A stretch of DNA of 64,000 bases from Bin87 sp034423595. GTDB lineage: Bacteria > Chloroflexota > Dehalococcoidia > Lucifugimonadales > UBA3495. The notes beneath the pieces were generated by a model. That model ran no database searches. It was given only the letters and a program-made list of their open reading frames with translations, and was not told the DNA's origin. Every line of letters starts with the position of its first letter. Position 1 is the stretch's first letter. Below, piece after piece: positions 1 to 7,921 of this stretch. Position numbers and translations under genes: made by a program. The stretch is taken from NCBI GenBank assembly GCA_965207025.1, contig OZ242258.1, positions 2,046,001 through 2,110,000 on the forward strand, written 5' to 3'.

Positions 1-542
1 TATTCGCGGCCTGCATCAAGCAGGTGCGGGCCGCCGTGCCGGGTTGTCGGGTCGAAGTGTTGATACCCGACTTTGACGGCAACTGGGACGCTTTGGAGAA
101 GGTGGTATCGGCGGGCCCGGAAGTGCTGAACCACAACATCGAGTCGGTGGAGCGCGTGTTCCGCCGAGTCCGTCCCAAGGGAGACTATCGACAGTCGCTG
201 GAGTTGATCCGTCGGGTCAAGAAGATCAATCCTTCAATGCCCACCAAGTCCGGCATCATCGTGGGTATGGGCGAGACGATGGACGAGGTCCGTGAGACCA
301 TGGCGGATTTGCGCTCCGTGGACTGCGACCTGCTAACCATTGGCCAGTACCTTCGCCCATCCATCAAGCACATCAAGATAGACCGTTTCTACACGCCGGC
401 CGAGTTTGTGGAATTACGCGAGGCTGGCGAGGCAATGGGTTTCAAGCATGTGGCGGCCGGCCCGCTGGTACGCTCGTCATACCACGCCGACGACCAGCAC
501 ACTGCGGCGGCAACCCAGTTGGCCAAGACCGTTGCGAAGTAG
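1..542 (+). CDS. lipA: Lipoyl synthase, C-terminal part (5' end outside window)
   Basis: Radical-SAM enzyme that inserts two sulfurs into protein-bound octanoyl groups to make lipoyl cofactor. The reading frame is open from the window edge, and translation of its first bases (FAACIKQV) continues into VEVLIPDF, then LNHNIESV, then SGIIVGMGE and TIGQYLRPS, all hallmarks of the C-terminal half of LipA. The CxxxCxxC cluster motifs lie upstream of the window and cannot be checked. The C-terminal stretch (PLVRSSYHAD) is typical of the family. The stop at 540-542 is followed by a dispersed repeat rather than another gene on this strand. Identification is secure; the start is unknown. Confidence 0.94.
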   Translation, partial: FAACIKQVRAAVPGCRVEVLIPDFDGNWDALEKVVSAGPEVLNHNIESVERVFRRVRPKGDYRQSLELIRRVKKINPSMPTKSGIIVGMGETMDEVRETMADLRSVDCDLLTIGQYLRPSIKHIKIDRFYTPAEFVELREAGEAMGFKHVAAGPLVRSSYHADDQHTAAATQLAKTVAK

Positions 543-550
543 CTCAAACC

Positions 551-620
551 CGCTCATGGTGAGCCTGTCGAACCATCCACCGGTAGCAGGGGCATCCTTC
601 GACAAGCCCAGGATGAGCGA
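551..620. repeat. Inverted pair of a dispersed repeat (CTCATGGTGAGC...TTCGACAAG...ATGAGCG family)
   Basis: The arm at 551-573 (CGCTCATGGTGAGCCTGTCG) is an imperfect reverse complement of the arm at 598-620 (TTCGACAAGCCCAGGATGAG), with about 24 bases between. Single related copies occur at 14687-14711 and 28045-28068, so this is a genome-wide repeat family rather than only a terminator. It lies between convergent lipA and the HAD gene and could also act as a bidirectional terminator. Confidence 0.7.
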
Positions 621-667
621 AAGATAGGCTGAAGACGCGCGGTAACGGGTCAGAGGGCGCGCTAGGG

Positions 668-1570
668 TTAGGTATTCGAGTTGCGTAGAGATAGTGGCGC
701 GATCGGGTTGGCCTCGCTGGGCAACTGCGCCAGTTCCCCGGTTCGCCCGCGCCATAGGGACGCCATCGGCCAGGATGTCCACGCGGGCGGGTTGGGCTCA
801 GTTAAGCTTTCTCCGGCGGGGATAATGCCCGAGTCCTGATCGTCCTGCGGGTTGTCCGCATCGGGACGCCAGGGCCAGGGCAGGTGGCGGACCCACGGAT
901 TCGAACCGGGCGCTCCTTCCGCAGTCGCTACCGCCGCCAGCACCTGGTGAGGTCGATAAAGTTGATAGCTGGGGCCCTGTTCCACCGTCGCGTCCCGGTC
1001 AATGGCCGACCACAGCGCCGCGCCGGACGCTGACCCAACGCTGCGGGCGCAAGCCACATCCTGCGGTCCATCGCCCACGTACATGGCGTCTTCAGGATCT
1101 ACTCCCAGACTGTTGAGCACGGTTCGCAGTCCGTCGGGCGCGGGTTTGTAGGGACGCGCGTCGGTCTTGAAATCCGCGTATTCGACCAGCGAGGCCAGCC
1201 CCGACCGTTGCAACTCCGCATGGCCGAACTCAGGAATCTTGTCCGACAGCACACCGATCCGGATACCCCGTCGATTCAGCGCCCCAAGCACGCTGGCGAC
1301 GCCGGGAAAAAGATAGTTCCGAAAGTTGAGAATGCTGTCGTATGGGTCCAGGTAGATTTTGAGTATCTTTTCCAGCTCATCCTCGGCATCGGGACGGCTA
1401 CCGAAGAACCACAGCAGATGTTGGCGAAACGGACGATGAAATTCGGCGGCTACGGCCTCCGCCGTTGGCGGCGGCGCCCCAAGCTCCGCCGCCGTGTTTT
1501 CCATCAAACGGAGGTGGATGCCCCAACTGTCCCACAGCGTGAGATCCCAGTCGAATATCACCGCGCGCAT
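668..1570 (-). CDS. HAD-superfamily hydrolase (phosphatase-like) with C-terminal extension
   Basis: Probable phosphomonoesterase of the haloacid dehalogenase superfamily; the substrate is unknown. Motif I is FDWDLT (nucleophile D7, acid/base D9), motif II is LSDK around S109, motif III is the lysine near 142, and motif IV is GDGPQD at 166-171. The cap is the helical insert between residues about 20 and 85. After about residue 215 comes an extension of some 85 residues, rich in Pro, Trp and Asp, that I do not recognise; it lengthens the protein well beyond the usual 215-230. The ATG lies 4 bases after the stop of the MBL-fold gene at 1575-2378, so the two are probably co-transcribed. Confidence 0.82.
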   Translation of the reverse strand: MRAVIFDWDLTLWDSWGIHLRLMENTAAELGAPPPTAEAVAAEFHRPFRQHLLWFFGSRPDAEDELEKILKIYLDPYDSILNFRNYLFPGVASVLGALNRRGIRIGVLSDKIPEFGHAELQRSGLASLVEYADFKTDARPYKPAPDGLRTVLNSLGVDPEDAMYVGDGPQDVACARSVGSASGAALWSAIDRDATVEQGPSYQLYRPHQVLAAVATAEGAPGSNPWVRHLPWPWRPDADNPQDDQDSGIIPAGESLTEPNPPAWTSWPMASLWRGRTGELAQLPSEANPIAPLSLRNSNT

Positions 1571-1574
1571 GGTA

Positions 1575-2378
1575 TCAGCAATGTCCGGGATGGTTGTGGC
1601 CGCCGCCCTGGTAATCGATGGCGCTGGGCATTACCGTGGTGCCGGGATGCTCCGCCCGACCAATGTTCACGGTGAATGCTCCGCTGGCGTAATGCAGCAC
1701 GCCGCTCACCTCCAGGGTGGGGGAATCCGACAGGTACGTGATGCCGCCGTCGGCATCGATGCGGAAGGGGCGGTCGTGTCCCGGATAGATGGTGTTGGCG
1801 CTGGCGACAATCTTCTGGATGCTGGCGCGGGCGTCGGCCTCGCTCCAGAAAACGATGGCCGGCGTACCCCTCCCAATGGCGCCGGCGTCGGACATAGCGT
1901 CGCCACCCACGCACACCGTTCCGCCGGCGGTCTCCACCACCACGCTGACGTGGCCCCTGGTGTGGCCCGGGGTTTCGATGAGGCGGACGCCGGGTTCCAG
2001 TTCCGTTTCGCCGCTGACGGTGCGGACGTTTTGATCGAGCAGCGTGTTGGCGAAGTAGCGGGCGGTAGCCAAGTCGCCGGGCCGGGGGTTGCGGCTGTAC
2101 TCCAATTCATCGGCATGGATCACGATTTCCGCGTTGGGGAACAGGTCTGTGTTCTGCGAGTGGTCCCAGTGGCAGTGGGTCAGGATGACACGGCCGATGT
2201 CATCCGTGGATATGCCGTTGGCCTCCAGCTGGTCAACCAGCATATTGCGCCGCCCGAAGTGCGCCACGTCCACGATGGACAGCACCTCGCCGCGGATCAG
2301 GGTCACGGTACACAAACCTAGGCGAGTCTGGTCGGTGTTGATCGAATACCCGCCCATGATGATTTCCAGCTCCGGCAT
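1575..2378 (-). CDS. MBL-fold metallo-hydrolase
   Basis: Metallo-beta-lactamase-fold hydrolase of 267 residues, likely binding two zinc ions. The HxHxDH box is H68-C-H70-W-D72-H73, followed by TPGHTRGH (H139), GGDAMSD (D160) and a late YPGHD histidine. The substrate cannot be told; quorum-lactonase-like and N-acyl hydrolase-like proteins share this pattern. The frame stays open well upstream to 3092, but that part runs antisense to the amidohydrolase. The start chosen at 2378 has an AAGGAGGG SD 4 bases before the ATG. It is the first gene of a two-gene unit with the HAD hydrolase. Confidence 0.86.
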   Translation of the reverse strand: MPELEIIMGGYSINTDQTRLGLCTVTLIRGEVLSIVDVAHFGRRNMLVDQLEANGISTDDIGRVILTHCHWDHSQNTDLFPNAEIVIHADELEYSRNPRPGDLATARYFANTLLDQNVRTVSGETELEPGVRLIETPGHTRGHVSVVVETAGGTVCVGGDAMSDAGAIGRGTPAIVFWSEADARASIQKIVASANTIYPGHDRPFRIDADGGITYLSDSPTLEVSGVLHYASGAFTVNIGRAEHPGTTVMPSAIDYQGGGHNHPGHC

Positions 2379-2459
2379 GGTTCCCTCCTTGACGCCATCA
2401 GTAGTTGACGGCTGCGCTGAGCGGGGCCGATTATAGCATCGGAGGGCGTGGGCATTTTC

Positions 2460-3980
2460 ATGGATAAACAGGATGGTCAGGATTTGGCTGTTGACTTGAT
2501 ATTGAGGAACGCGGTGGTCCACTCGCGCGCCCGCACAACCGCCGTGGCAATCACCGACGGAATGATTGCCAAGACCGGGGGAGATGCCGACGTGTTGGAA
2601 TCGGCCGGACCTCGCACCGACGTGATTGATTGCAGAGGCAGGACGCTCATTCCCGGCATTGTTGACGCGCACTGCCATCTGTTTGCGACGGCGGCGACTA
2701 TTTCGCGTGTGGACTGCCGACCGTCTGCCACACCCACGGTGTCGGCGGTCATCGAAGCCCTGCGAACATCGCAAACCGGCGCAGACGGATGGATACGGGG
2801 GCACGGGTACGACGACTCTACGCTGGGGCTGGGACGACACCTTGACCGGCGAGATTTGGACGGCGTGGGCCTGGATGCGCCCGTCAGAGTGGAGCACCGA
2901 TCCCGCCACGCGAGCGTGCTGAACAGCGCGGGCCTGCGAGCGGTTGGCATCGGCAAAAATACTCCAGACCCTCCGGGGGGTGTCATAACGCGCGATGACC
3001 GGGGCGAACCCACGGGTCTGCTGCTGGAGATGGCGGCATGGTTGCGGGAGCGGTTTGCTGAGCGGGGCGGCGATGAACTCGCCGGGTCGCACAACGCGCT
3101 ACGGGAACTGGGACAGCGCCTGCTGGCCTATGGGATCACCGCAGTCACCGACGCCGGACCGGATAACGGGCCCCAGCGGTGGCGGGCGTTTGCGGATGCG
3201 GTGGAGGCCGGAGTATTTCCCCAACGGGTCACCATGATGGCCGGCCATACTCGACTCGCGGAGATGCGCGATGCCGGCCTCCAATACGGAGATACAGCCG
3301 GTGGCGGGCTGCTGAGCCTGGGCCATGCCAAGATTATGTTGACCGCGTCCTCGGGACGATTGCATCCGCACCCGGACGAGCTTTCGGAGATGGTTGCGAT
3401 GGCTCACCGGATGGGTTTCCCGGTGGCAATTCACGCGGTGGAGCGGGACGCCGTGATTGCCGCGGCCCTTGCCATCATGGACAATCCCAGTTCCGTGGGC
3501 CGCGACCGCATCGAACACTGCGGCGAGTGTCCGCCCGACGTTGCCGAACTCGTGGCCCAATCGGGCGCGCTGGCGGTTCCCAACACCGGATTTCTGCACT
3601 ACGACGGAGAGCGGTACATGCGAACGGTGTCCGACGAGTTGCTGCCCCATCTCTATCCGGCCGGCGCGCTGGACGCGCTGGACGTTCCCATCGCCCTGGG
3701 GTCGGACGCGCCGGTGGTGGAGCCGAACCCGTGGGCGTCGCTGGCGGCGGCGATCAATCGGCGCACGGCCCAGGGCAATCACCTCGGCGGAGTTGGGCTG
3801 TCATCGGTTGCCCGTGCGCTGGATGTGCACACCGGCAGCTACCACATTGCGCCGGGATGCCCGGCCGACCTGGCTGTGGTGGAACCGGACCCATTCGCTG
3901 CTCCACTGGACCGGCTGCCGGAGGTTCGCGCGGTTTTGACGATGGTGGGTGGCCGGGCGGTGTGGCGCTCGGGTATTTGA
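2460..3980 (+). CDS. Amidohydrolase family protein (YtcJ-like)
   Basis: Metal-dependent amidohydrolase with a beta-sandwich flank and TIM barrel. The N-terminal strand DLILRNAVV, then LIPGIVDAHCHLF (metal ligands H71 and H73), IHAVERDA, RIEHCGE and the late metal Asp in ALGSDAPV follow the amidohydrolase-3/YtcJ order. The C-terminal strand (LAVVEPDP...MVGGRAVW) closes the composite domain. The real substrate is unknown. ATG 2460 is preferred over an in-frame GTG at 2448, because the GGAGGG at 2441-2446 is only one base from the GTG. It is divergent from the MBL gene and convergent with the prenyl synthase. Confidence 0.86.
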   Translation: MDKQDGQDLAVDLILRNAVVHSRARTTAVAITDGMIAKTGGDADVLESAGPRTDVIDCRGRTLIPGIVDAHCHLFATAATISRVDCRPSATPTVSAVIEALRTSQTGADGWIRGHGYDDSTLGLGRHLDRRDLDGVGLDAPVRVEHRSRHASVLNSAGLRAVGIGKNTPDPPGGVITRDDRGEPTGLLLEMAAWLRERFAERGGDELAGSHNALRELGQRLLAYGITAVTDAGPDNGPQRWRAFADAVEAGVFPQRVTMMAGHTRLAEMRDAGLQYGDTAGGGLLSLGHAKIMLTASSGRLHPHPDELSEMVAMAHRMGFPVAIHAVERDAVIAAALAIMDNPSSVGRDRIEHCGECPPDVAELVAQSGALAVPNTGFLHYDGERYMRTVSDELLPHLYPAGALDALDVPIALGSDAPVVEPNPWASLAAAINRRTAQGNHLGGVGLSSVARALDVHTGSYHIAPGCPADLAVVEPDPFAAPLDRLPEVRAVLTMVGGRAVWRSGI

Positions 3981-3987
3981 CGAACGC

Positions 3988-4986
3988 CTAACGGGAACGC
4001 TCGCGGATGTAGTCAACCATTTGGAGCAGGGAGCGGCGGGGTGGGCAGTCCGGCAGTTCATCTAATGCGCCCGCCGCCTCACCGCAGTAATCGCGGATCA
4101 CGGCGAAGCAGTCGGGGATGATTTCGGAGTCGTTGATCATCGCCAGCGACCGGTCGAGTAGATCCTCCACATCGCCATCACCGGATTTTATCGCCGAAAA
4201 CAGGGAGTCAATGGGGTGGTCTGCCGGGTATCGTTCCATGAGCATGATGCTGGGCAGCGTCAATACGCCTTGTAGCAGGTCGTTACCGACCGGCTTGCCG
4301 ATTTCGGCGGCGTCTCCCTGTACATCCAACAAGTCGTCAACGATCTGGAACGCCATGCCGATGTTGTGCCCGTACTTCCTTAGCGCCTGAACCTCATTTT
4401 CCGGGGCGTTGCCCAAGATGGCCCCCGATTCCGCGGATGTGCAAAAGAGGGACGCGGTTTTGCGGTAGATGCGTTCGTCGTACAGCCGGCGGGCCTTGTT
4501 GGGGTCAAACGTCGTGAAAAACTCGATCAGTTGCCCGCTGGCCAACTCCATGATGGTTTCCGAGAAACGACGGATGACCCTGATGACGCCGGTATCACAC
4601 ACGAAAGTAGCCGACGTGGCAAAGAGATAATCGCCCAGCAGCACGGCTACGTGGTTGCCGTACAGCTTGTTGATCGTGGGTTTCCCTCGCCTGAGTCCGG
4701 CGTTGTCCACCGTGTCGTCGTGGATGAGTGTTGCCAGGTGCAGCAACTCCACCGCCGAGGCCATGATCTGCGACCTGCGCTGTTCGTGAGGGTGGAACTC
4801 CGCGGCCAGCAGGGTCAGCGCCGGCCGGACACGCTTGCCGCCGGAACGCAGCGCGTAGTCCAGCAGCGGGTCCAGGTCGTCGATGTCGGTCTGGCACAGT
4901 TCCCGAAGTTGCTGCTCAACCTGGGCTAACTGATCCACCACCGGGGCATAGATGGAAACGGTTTTCAGGTCCAGCCCGGTGACCAC
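3988..4986 (-). CDS. Polyprenyl diphosphate synthase (trans-isoprenyl, long-chain type)
   Basis: Head-to-tail prenyl chain elongation enzyme. Both aspartate-rich motifs are present: DDTVD at about 90-94 in LIHDDTVDNAG and DDLLD at about 217-221 in FQIVDDLLD. GGKRVRP (diphosphate-binding Lys/Arg) lies ahead of the first. It resembles heptaprenyl/octaprenyl synthases that make the quinone side chain; chain length cannot be read with confidence. The frame is open to 5061, inside metG, but GTG 4986 with AGGGCG 8 bases upstream leaves a 25-base gap after the metG stop and gives about 332 residues, the usual family length. A second, different prenyl synthase heads the hopanoid operon. Confidence 0.88.
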   Translation of the reverse strand: MVTGLDLKTVSIYAPVVDQLAQVEQQLRELCQTDIDDLDPLLDYALRSGGKRVRPALTLLAAEFHPHEQRRSQIMASAVELLHLATLIHDDTVDNAGLRRGKPTINKLYGNHVAVLLGDYLFATSATFVCDTGVIRVIRRFSETIMELASGQLIEFFTTFDPNKARRLYDERIYRKTASLFCTSAESGAILGNAPENEVQALRKYGHNIGMAFQIVDDLLDVQGDAAEIGKPVGNDLLQGVLTLPSIMLMERYPADHPIDSLFSAIKSGDGDVEDLLDRSLAMINDSEIIPDCFAVIRDYCGEAAGALDELPDCPPRRSLLQMVDYIRERSR

Positions 4987-5011
4987 GTCTAATCGCCCTA
5001 TCGGTACGGGA

Positions 5012-6697
5012 TCAGGCGGGAACGCCGAGTTGTTCGGCTTCCTGCTCAGCGACCGCAGCATCCAGCTTGGTGTACAGGGCGGATGGGTTGCGCAATAGAG
5101 CGCCGGGCTTGATGTTTGCGACCAGTACGTCGAAATCCCACGGTTCCGCGCTCACGTCGCCGTCGAATCCCAGGAACTCGTGCAGTTTCTGGCTGGTGAA
5201 CGGCAGGTAGGGCGACAGGATCACCTTGAGACAATTCAGCACCCGGATCGCAGTGCCCAGGGATCTGGCAGCGTCGGTCCGGTCGGTCTTGATGGACTGC
5301 CAGGGGGCGCGGGCGTCCAGATAGCGGTTGGACTCCTGGGCCAGAGCGAATGCGCGGCTGATTCCCGCGCGGAACCTGGTGTGATACAGGCTGCTGTCCA
5401 CATCGGCCATCGCCTGGCGTGCCGACTCCAGCAGGGCAACCTCAGCGTCTTCGGGCGGCGCGGCATCCACGGGCACCTGCCCATCGAAGTTGCGATAGGT
5501 GAAACGGAGCACGCGATTCACCAGGTTGCCGTAGGTGGCGACCAGTTCATCGTTGTTGCGGCGAACAAACTCGTTCCAGCTGAAGTCGGTGTCGCCCGTT
5601 TCCGGCATGTTGATGGACAACATGTAGCGCAGCGGGTCCGGGTCGTAGCGGTCCAGATAATCAGGGACCCATAGCGCCCAGTTCTGACTGGTGGAGAACT
5701 TTCGGTTTTCCAGGCTGAGAAACTCGTTGGCCGGCACGTCATACGGAAGGTTCAGGCCACCGTATGCCATGATCATGGCGGGCCAGATGATGCTGTGGAA
5801 GGGGATGTTGTCCTTGCCGATGAAGTAGTAAGCCTTGGCTTTGTCGTCCTTCCAGAAGTCCGCCCACGCATCGGGGTTGCCGCTGCGTTCCGCCCACTCG
5901 ACGGCGGCGGACAGGTAGCCAATGACCGCCTCGAACCAGACGTAGATGCGCTTGCCATCGTAGCCTTCCATCGGAAGCGGAACGCCCCAAGTCAAATCGC
6001 GGGATATGGCGCGGTCTTTCAGGCCGCCCTGGAGAAAACCGCGGGTGGAATTGGCTACGTTGGGGCGCCAGAAATCCTTGTCGCCGATCCAGTTCAGCAG
6101 GGGCTGCTCGAAAGCGGACAGGCGCAGGAAGAAGTGCTCGGAATCGCGGAAGTCCGGCGTCTGGCTACAGATGCTGCACCTGGGTTCGATCAGATCTATC
6201 GGGTCGAGGGTGTGGCCGCAGTTGTCGCACTGGTCGCCACGGGCGCGGACGTTGCCGCAATGGGGACACGTGCCCTCAACGTAACGGTCGGGCAGGAACC
6301 GGGAGCAGCTGGCGCAGTGGGCCAGCAGCATAGTGTCGGCGTAGATGTAGTCCTGATCCTGAAGGCGTCGGAAAATGTCCTGCACGACCCGCTGGTGATT
6401 CTCTGTGTGGGTTGTGGTGAACAGGTCGAAGGAAATGCCCAGCCGCTGCCAGGTGTCGAGGAACTGGGTGTGGTAGCGGTCCAAGATTACGTTGGGCTCA
6501 ACCCCTTCCTGATCGGCACGAATCGTAATAGGCGTGCCGTGGGCATCCGAGCCTGACACCATCAACACTTCATTGCCCTTCATGCGATGGTAGCGGGCAA
6601 AAATATCGGCGGCCAGATAGCAGCCGGCGATGTGTCCCATGTGCAGGGGTCCGTTGGCGTAGGGCCATGCGACGCCGATAAAAATTCGCTCGGGCAA
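5012..6697 (-). CDS. metG: Methionine--tRNA ligase
   Basis: Charges tRNA-Met. The class I HIGH box is H19-M-G-H22 after WPYANGPL, the zinc knuckle is four CxxC pairs (CASC, CPHC, CDNC, CSIC) at about 128-180, and the KMSKS loop appears as KFSTS in ENRKFSTSQN near residue 330. At 561 residues it lacks the C-terminal EMAP/tRNA-binding domain found in longer MetG proteins. The start is TTG at 6697, preceded by GAGGAGGGG 6 bases upstream; no in-frame ATG precedes the conserved N terminus. The downstream prenyl synthase follows on the same strand. Confidence 0.97.
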   Translation of the reverse strand: MPERIFIGVAWPYANGPLHMGHIAGCYLAADIFARYHRMKGNEVLMVSGSDAHGTPITIRADQEGVEPNVILDRYHTQFLDTWQRLGISFDLFTTTHTENHQRVVQDIFRRLQDQDYIYADTMLLAHCASCSRFLPDRYVEGTCPHCGNVRARGDQCDNCGHTLDPIDLIEPRCSICSQTPDFRDSEHFFLRLSAFEQPLLNWIGDKDFWRPNVANSTRGFLQGGLKDRAISRDLTWGVPLPMEGYDGKRIYVWFEAVIGYLSAAVEWAERSGNPDAWADFWKDDKAKAYYFIGKDNIPFHSIIWPAMIMAYGGLNLPYDVPANEFLSLENRKFSTSQNWALWVPDYLDRYDPDPLRYMLSINMPETGDTDFSWNEFVRRNNDELVATYGNLVNRVLRFTYRNFDGQVPVDAAPPEDAEVALLESARQAMADVDSSLYHTRFRAGISRAFALAQESNRYLDARAPWQSIKTDRTDAARSLGTAIRVLNCLKVILSPYLPFTSQKLHEFLGFDGDVSAEPWDFDVLVANIKPGALLRNPSALYTKLDAAVAEQEAEQLGVPA

Positions 6698-6850
6698 GGG
6701 TACCCCTCCTCTGAACTCACCGCAGCCGGATCGCTAATTATTCTAGCATAATGCGGAATCCGTAAGTATGATAACGGCAAACGAGGTTTCTGGTATAGCC
6801 TCGTCCGCGGAGTGCCTGTTACAACTAAATTTTGATCCAGTGGGGTGAGG

Positions 6851-7606
6851 ATGAGCCAGCAATACGACGGACCACCTGATTTGCCCGTGGATGGAGCATT
6901 CTTCGCCTTTCCGGAAAAAGAACGCGAGGCCGTTTACCGAGCAATCTATCAACGACGGGACATTCGCAATTTTCGACCCGACCCTATATCGGACCAGACC
7001 CTGGCGCGCATCATCCATGCGGCGCATCGCGGGCCGTCCGTGGGGTTCATGCAACCCTGGGACTTCATCCTGGTACGAGATGCCGAACGCCGCCGCCAGG
7101 TGAAGGACTTATTCGACCGTGAACGCACCGCCGCCGCGTGCTTCTTCGACGAACCGCGTCGCTCGGCATACCTGTCGCTGAAGCTGGAAGGGATCGAGGA
7201 AGCGCCGGTCAATCTCTGCGTCACCTGCGACCCCACTCGCGCCGACGTGGTGTTGGGACGCAACTCAATGCCCGAAACCGACGTATATTCCACCTGCTGC
7301 GCGGTGCAGAATCTATGGCTGGCGGCGCGCAGCGAAGGCGTCGGAGTCGGATGGGTCAGCATCCTGAAGCTCCCGCAACTGCGGGGGATACTGGGCATCC
7401 CGCCGCACATCATTCCGGTGGCCTACCTGTGCCTGGGGTATCCGGTGGAATTTCCCGGCGAGCCCGGCCTGCAAACCGCCGGCTGGCGCAACCGTCTGCC
7501 GATAGACCAACTTGTTCACATGGACGACTGGCACAATCCGGTTAGTGATGAGGTACTGAGCAAGTATCTCGAAGCGCTGGACGCGGAGGCTGGGCCGGCG
7601 CAGTAG
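6851..7606 (+). CDS. bluB: 5,6-dimethylbenzimidazole synthase (BluB-like nitroreductase)
   Basis: Flavin-destroying enzyme that cleaves FMNH2 to make the lower ligand of vitamin B12. Features are the nitroreductase-fold start YQRRDIRNFRPDP, the FMN-binding segment HRGPSVGFMQPWDF, and the BluB-type block ETDVYSTCCAVQNLWLAA followed by EGVGVGWVSIL. Length (about 251) fits. ATG 6851 is preferred over GTG 6845 because GGGG/GGTGAGG lies directly upstream. It is divergent from metG. No other cobalamin gene is in the window, so it probably serves B12 remodelling elsewhere. A general nitroreductase is a less likely alternative. Confidence 0.88.
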   Translation: MSQQYDGPPDLPVDGAFFAFPEKEREAVYRAIYQRRDIRNFRPDPISDQTLARIIHAAHRGPSVGFMQPWDFILVRDAERRRQVKDLFDRERTAAACFFDEPRRSAYLSLKLEGIEEAPVNLCVTCDPTRADVVLGRNSMPETDVYSTCCAVQNLWLAARSEGVGVGWVSILKLPQLRGILGIPPHIIPVAYLCLGYPVEFPGEPGLQTAGWRNRLPIDQLVHMDDWHNPVSDEVLSKYLEALDAEAGPAQ

Positions 7607-7663
7607 CCTCGGCGCCGATCCGAGTTTGTTGACAAGCATAAGGGGCATCGCCAAAATTGCGGC

Positions 7664-7690
7664 AACCGGCCAGAAGCGCTGGTCGGTTTT
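7664..7690 (+). terminator. Hairpin with T-tract after bluB
   Basis: AACCGGCCAG (7664-7673) pairs with CTGGTCGGTT (7679-7688), with one G-T pair, around a 5-base loop, and runs into TTTT at 7687-7690. It fits an intrinsic terminator for bluB. A TTGACA at 7629-7634 lies upstream and could instead make this an attenuator for the amidase operon. Confidence 0.5.
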
Positions 7691-7718
7691 CGCGTTTCAC
7701 TACTTGCAGAGGTAATTC

Positions 7719-7919
7719 ATGGCGGATTTGACCGACTCCGACGTGCAGGCTCTGGCCAAGGCATCGAGCATAACCATACCCGACGATCTGATAACCGAGG
7801 TGCGTGAATCCCTCAACGGGCTCCTGGAGGCTTTGGAAGCCATCCAGGAACCGGACGTTGCCGACATTCAACCGCTGCCGATCATCGTGTCAGCGACGGC
7901 TCGGAAGCAGGAGGTCTAG
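7719..7919 (+). CDS. Small GatC-like/AtzG-like amidase subunit
   Basis: A 66-residue acidic helical protein. The pattern LTDSDVQALAKASSITI...LNGLLEALEAI...VADIQPLP mirrors the first two-thirds of GatC (about 95 residues), ending before GatC's C-terminal arm. It overlaps the start region of the amidase at 7922 (TAG at 7917-7919, then ATG 7922), so the pair is translationally linked. GatC-like chaperone subunits are known to wrap around GatA; AtzG does the same for the amidase AtzE. With no GatB nearby, an AtzEG-type amidase complex is more likely than tRNA transamidation. The ATG is preceded by AGAGG. Confidence 0.66.
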   Translation: MADLTDSDVQALAKASSITIPDDLITEVRESLNGLLEALEAIQEPDVADIQPLPIIVSATARKQEV

Positions 7920-7921
7920 TG

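Noticed and set aside
885..960. tRNA-like T-loop (GGTTCGAATCC on the minus strand)
   Set aside because: It has no matching acceptor stem, D-arm or anticodon arm and lies inside the C-terminal coding extension of the HAD gene.
5795..6556. 253-codon frame antisense to metG
   Set aside because: metG motifs are certain on the other strand; the frame is a high-GC shadow.
6698..6850. Cobalamin riboswitch upstream of bluB
   Set aside because: The gap holds no recognisable B12 box and is too short for a complete aptamer.
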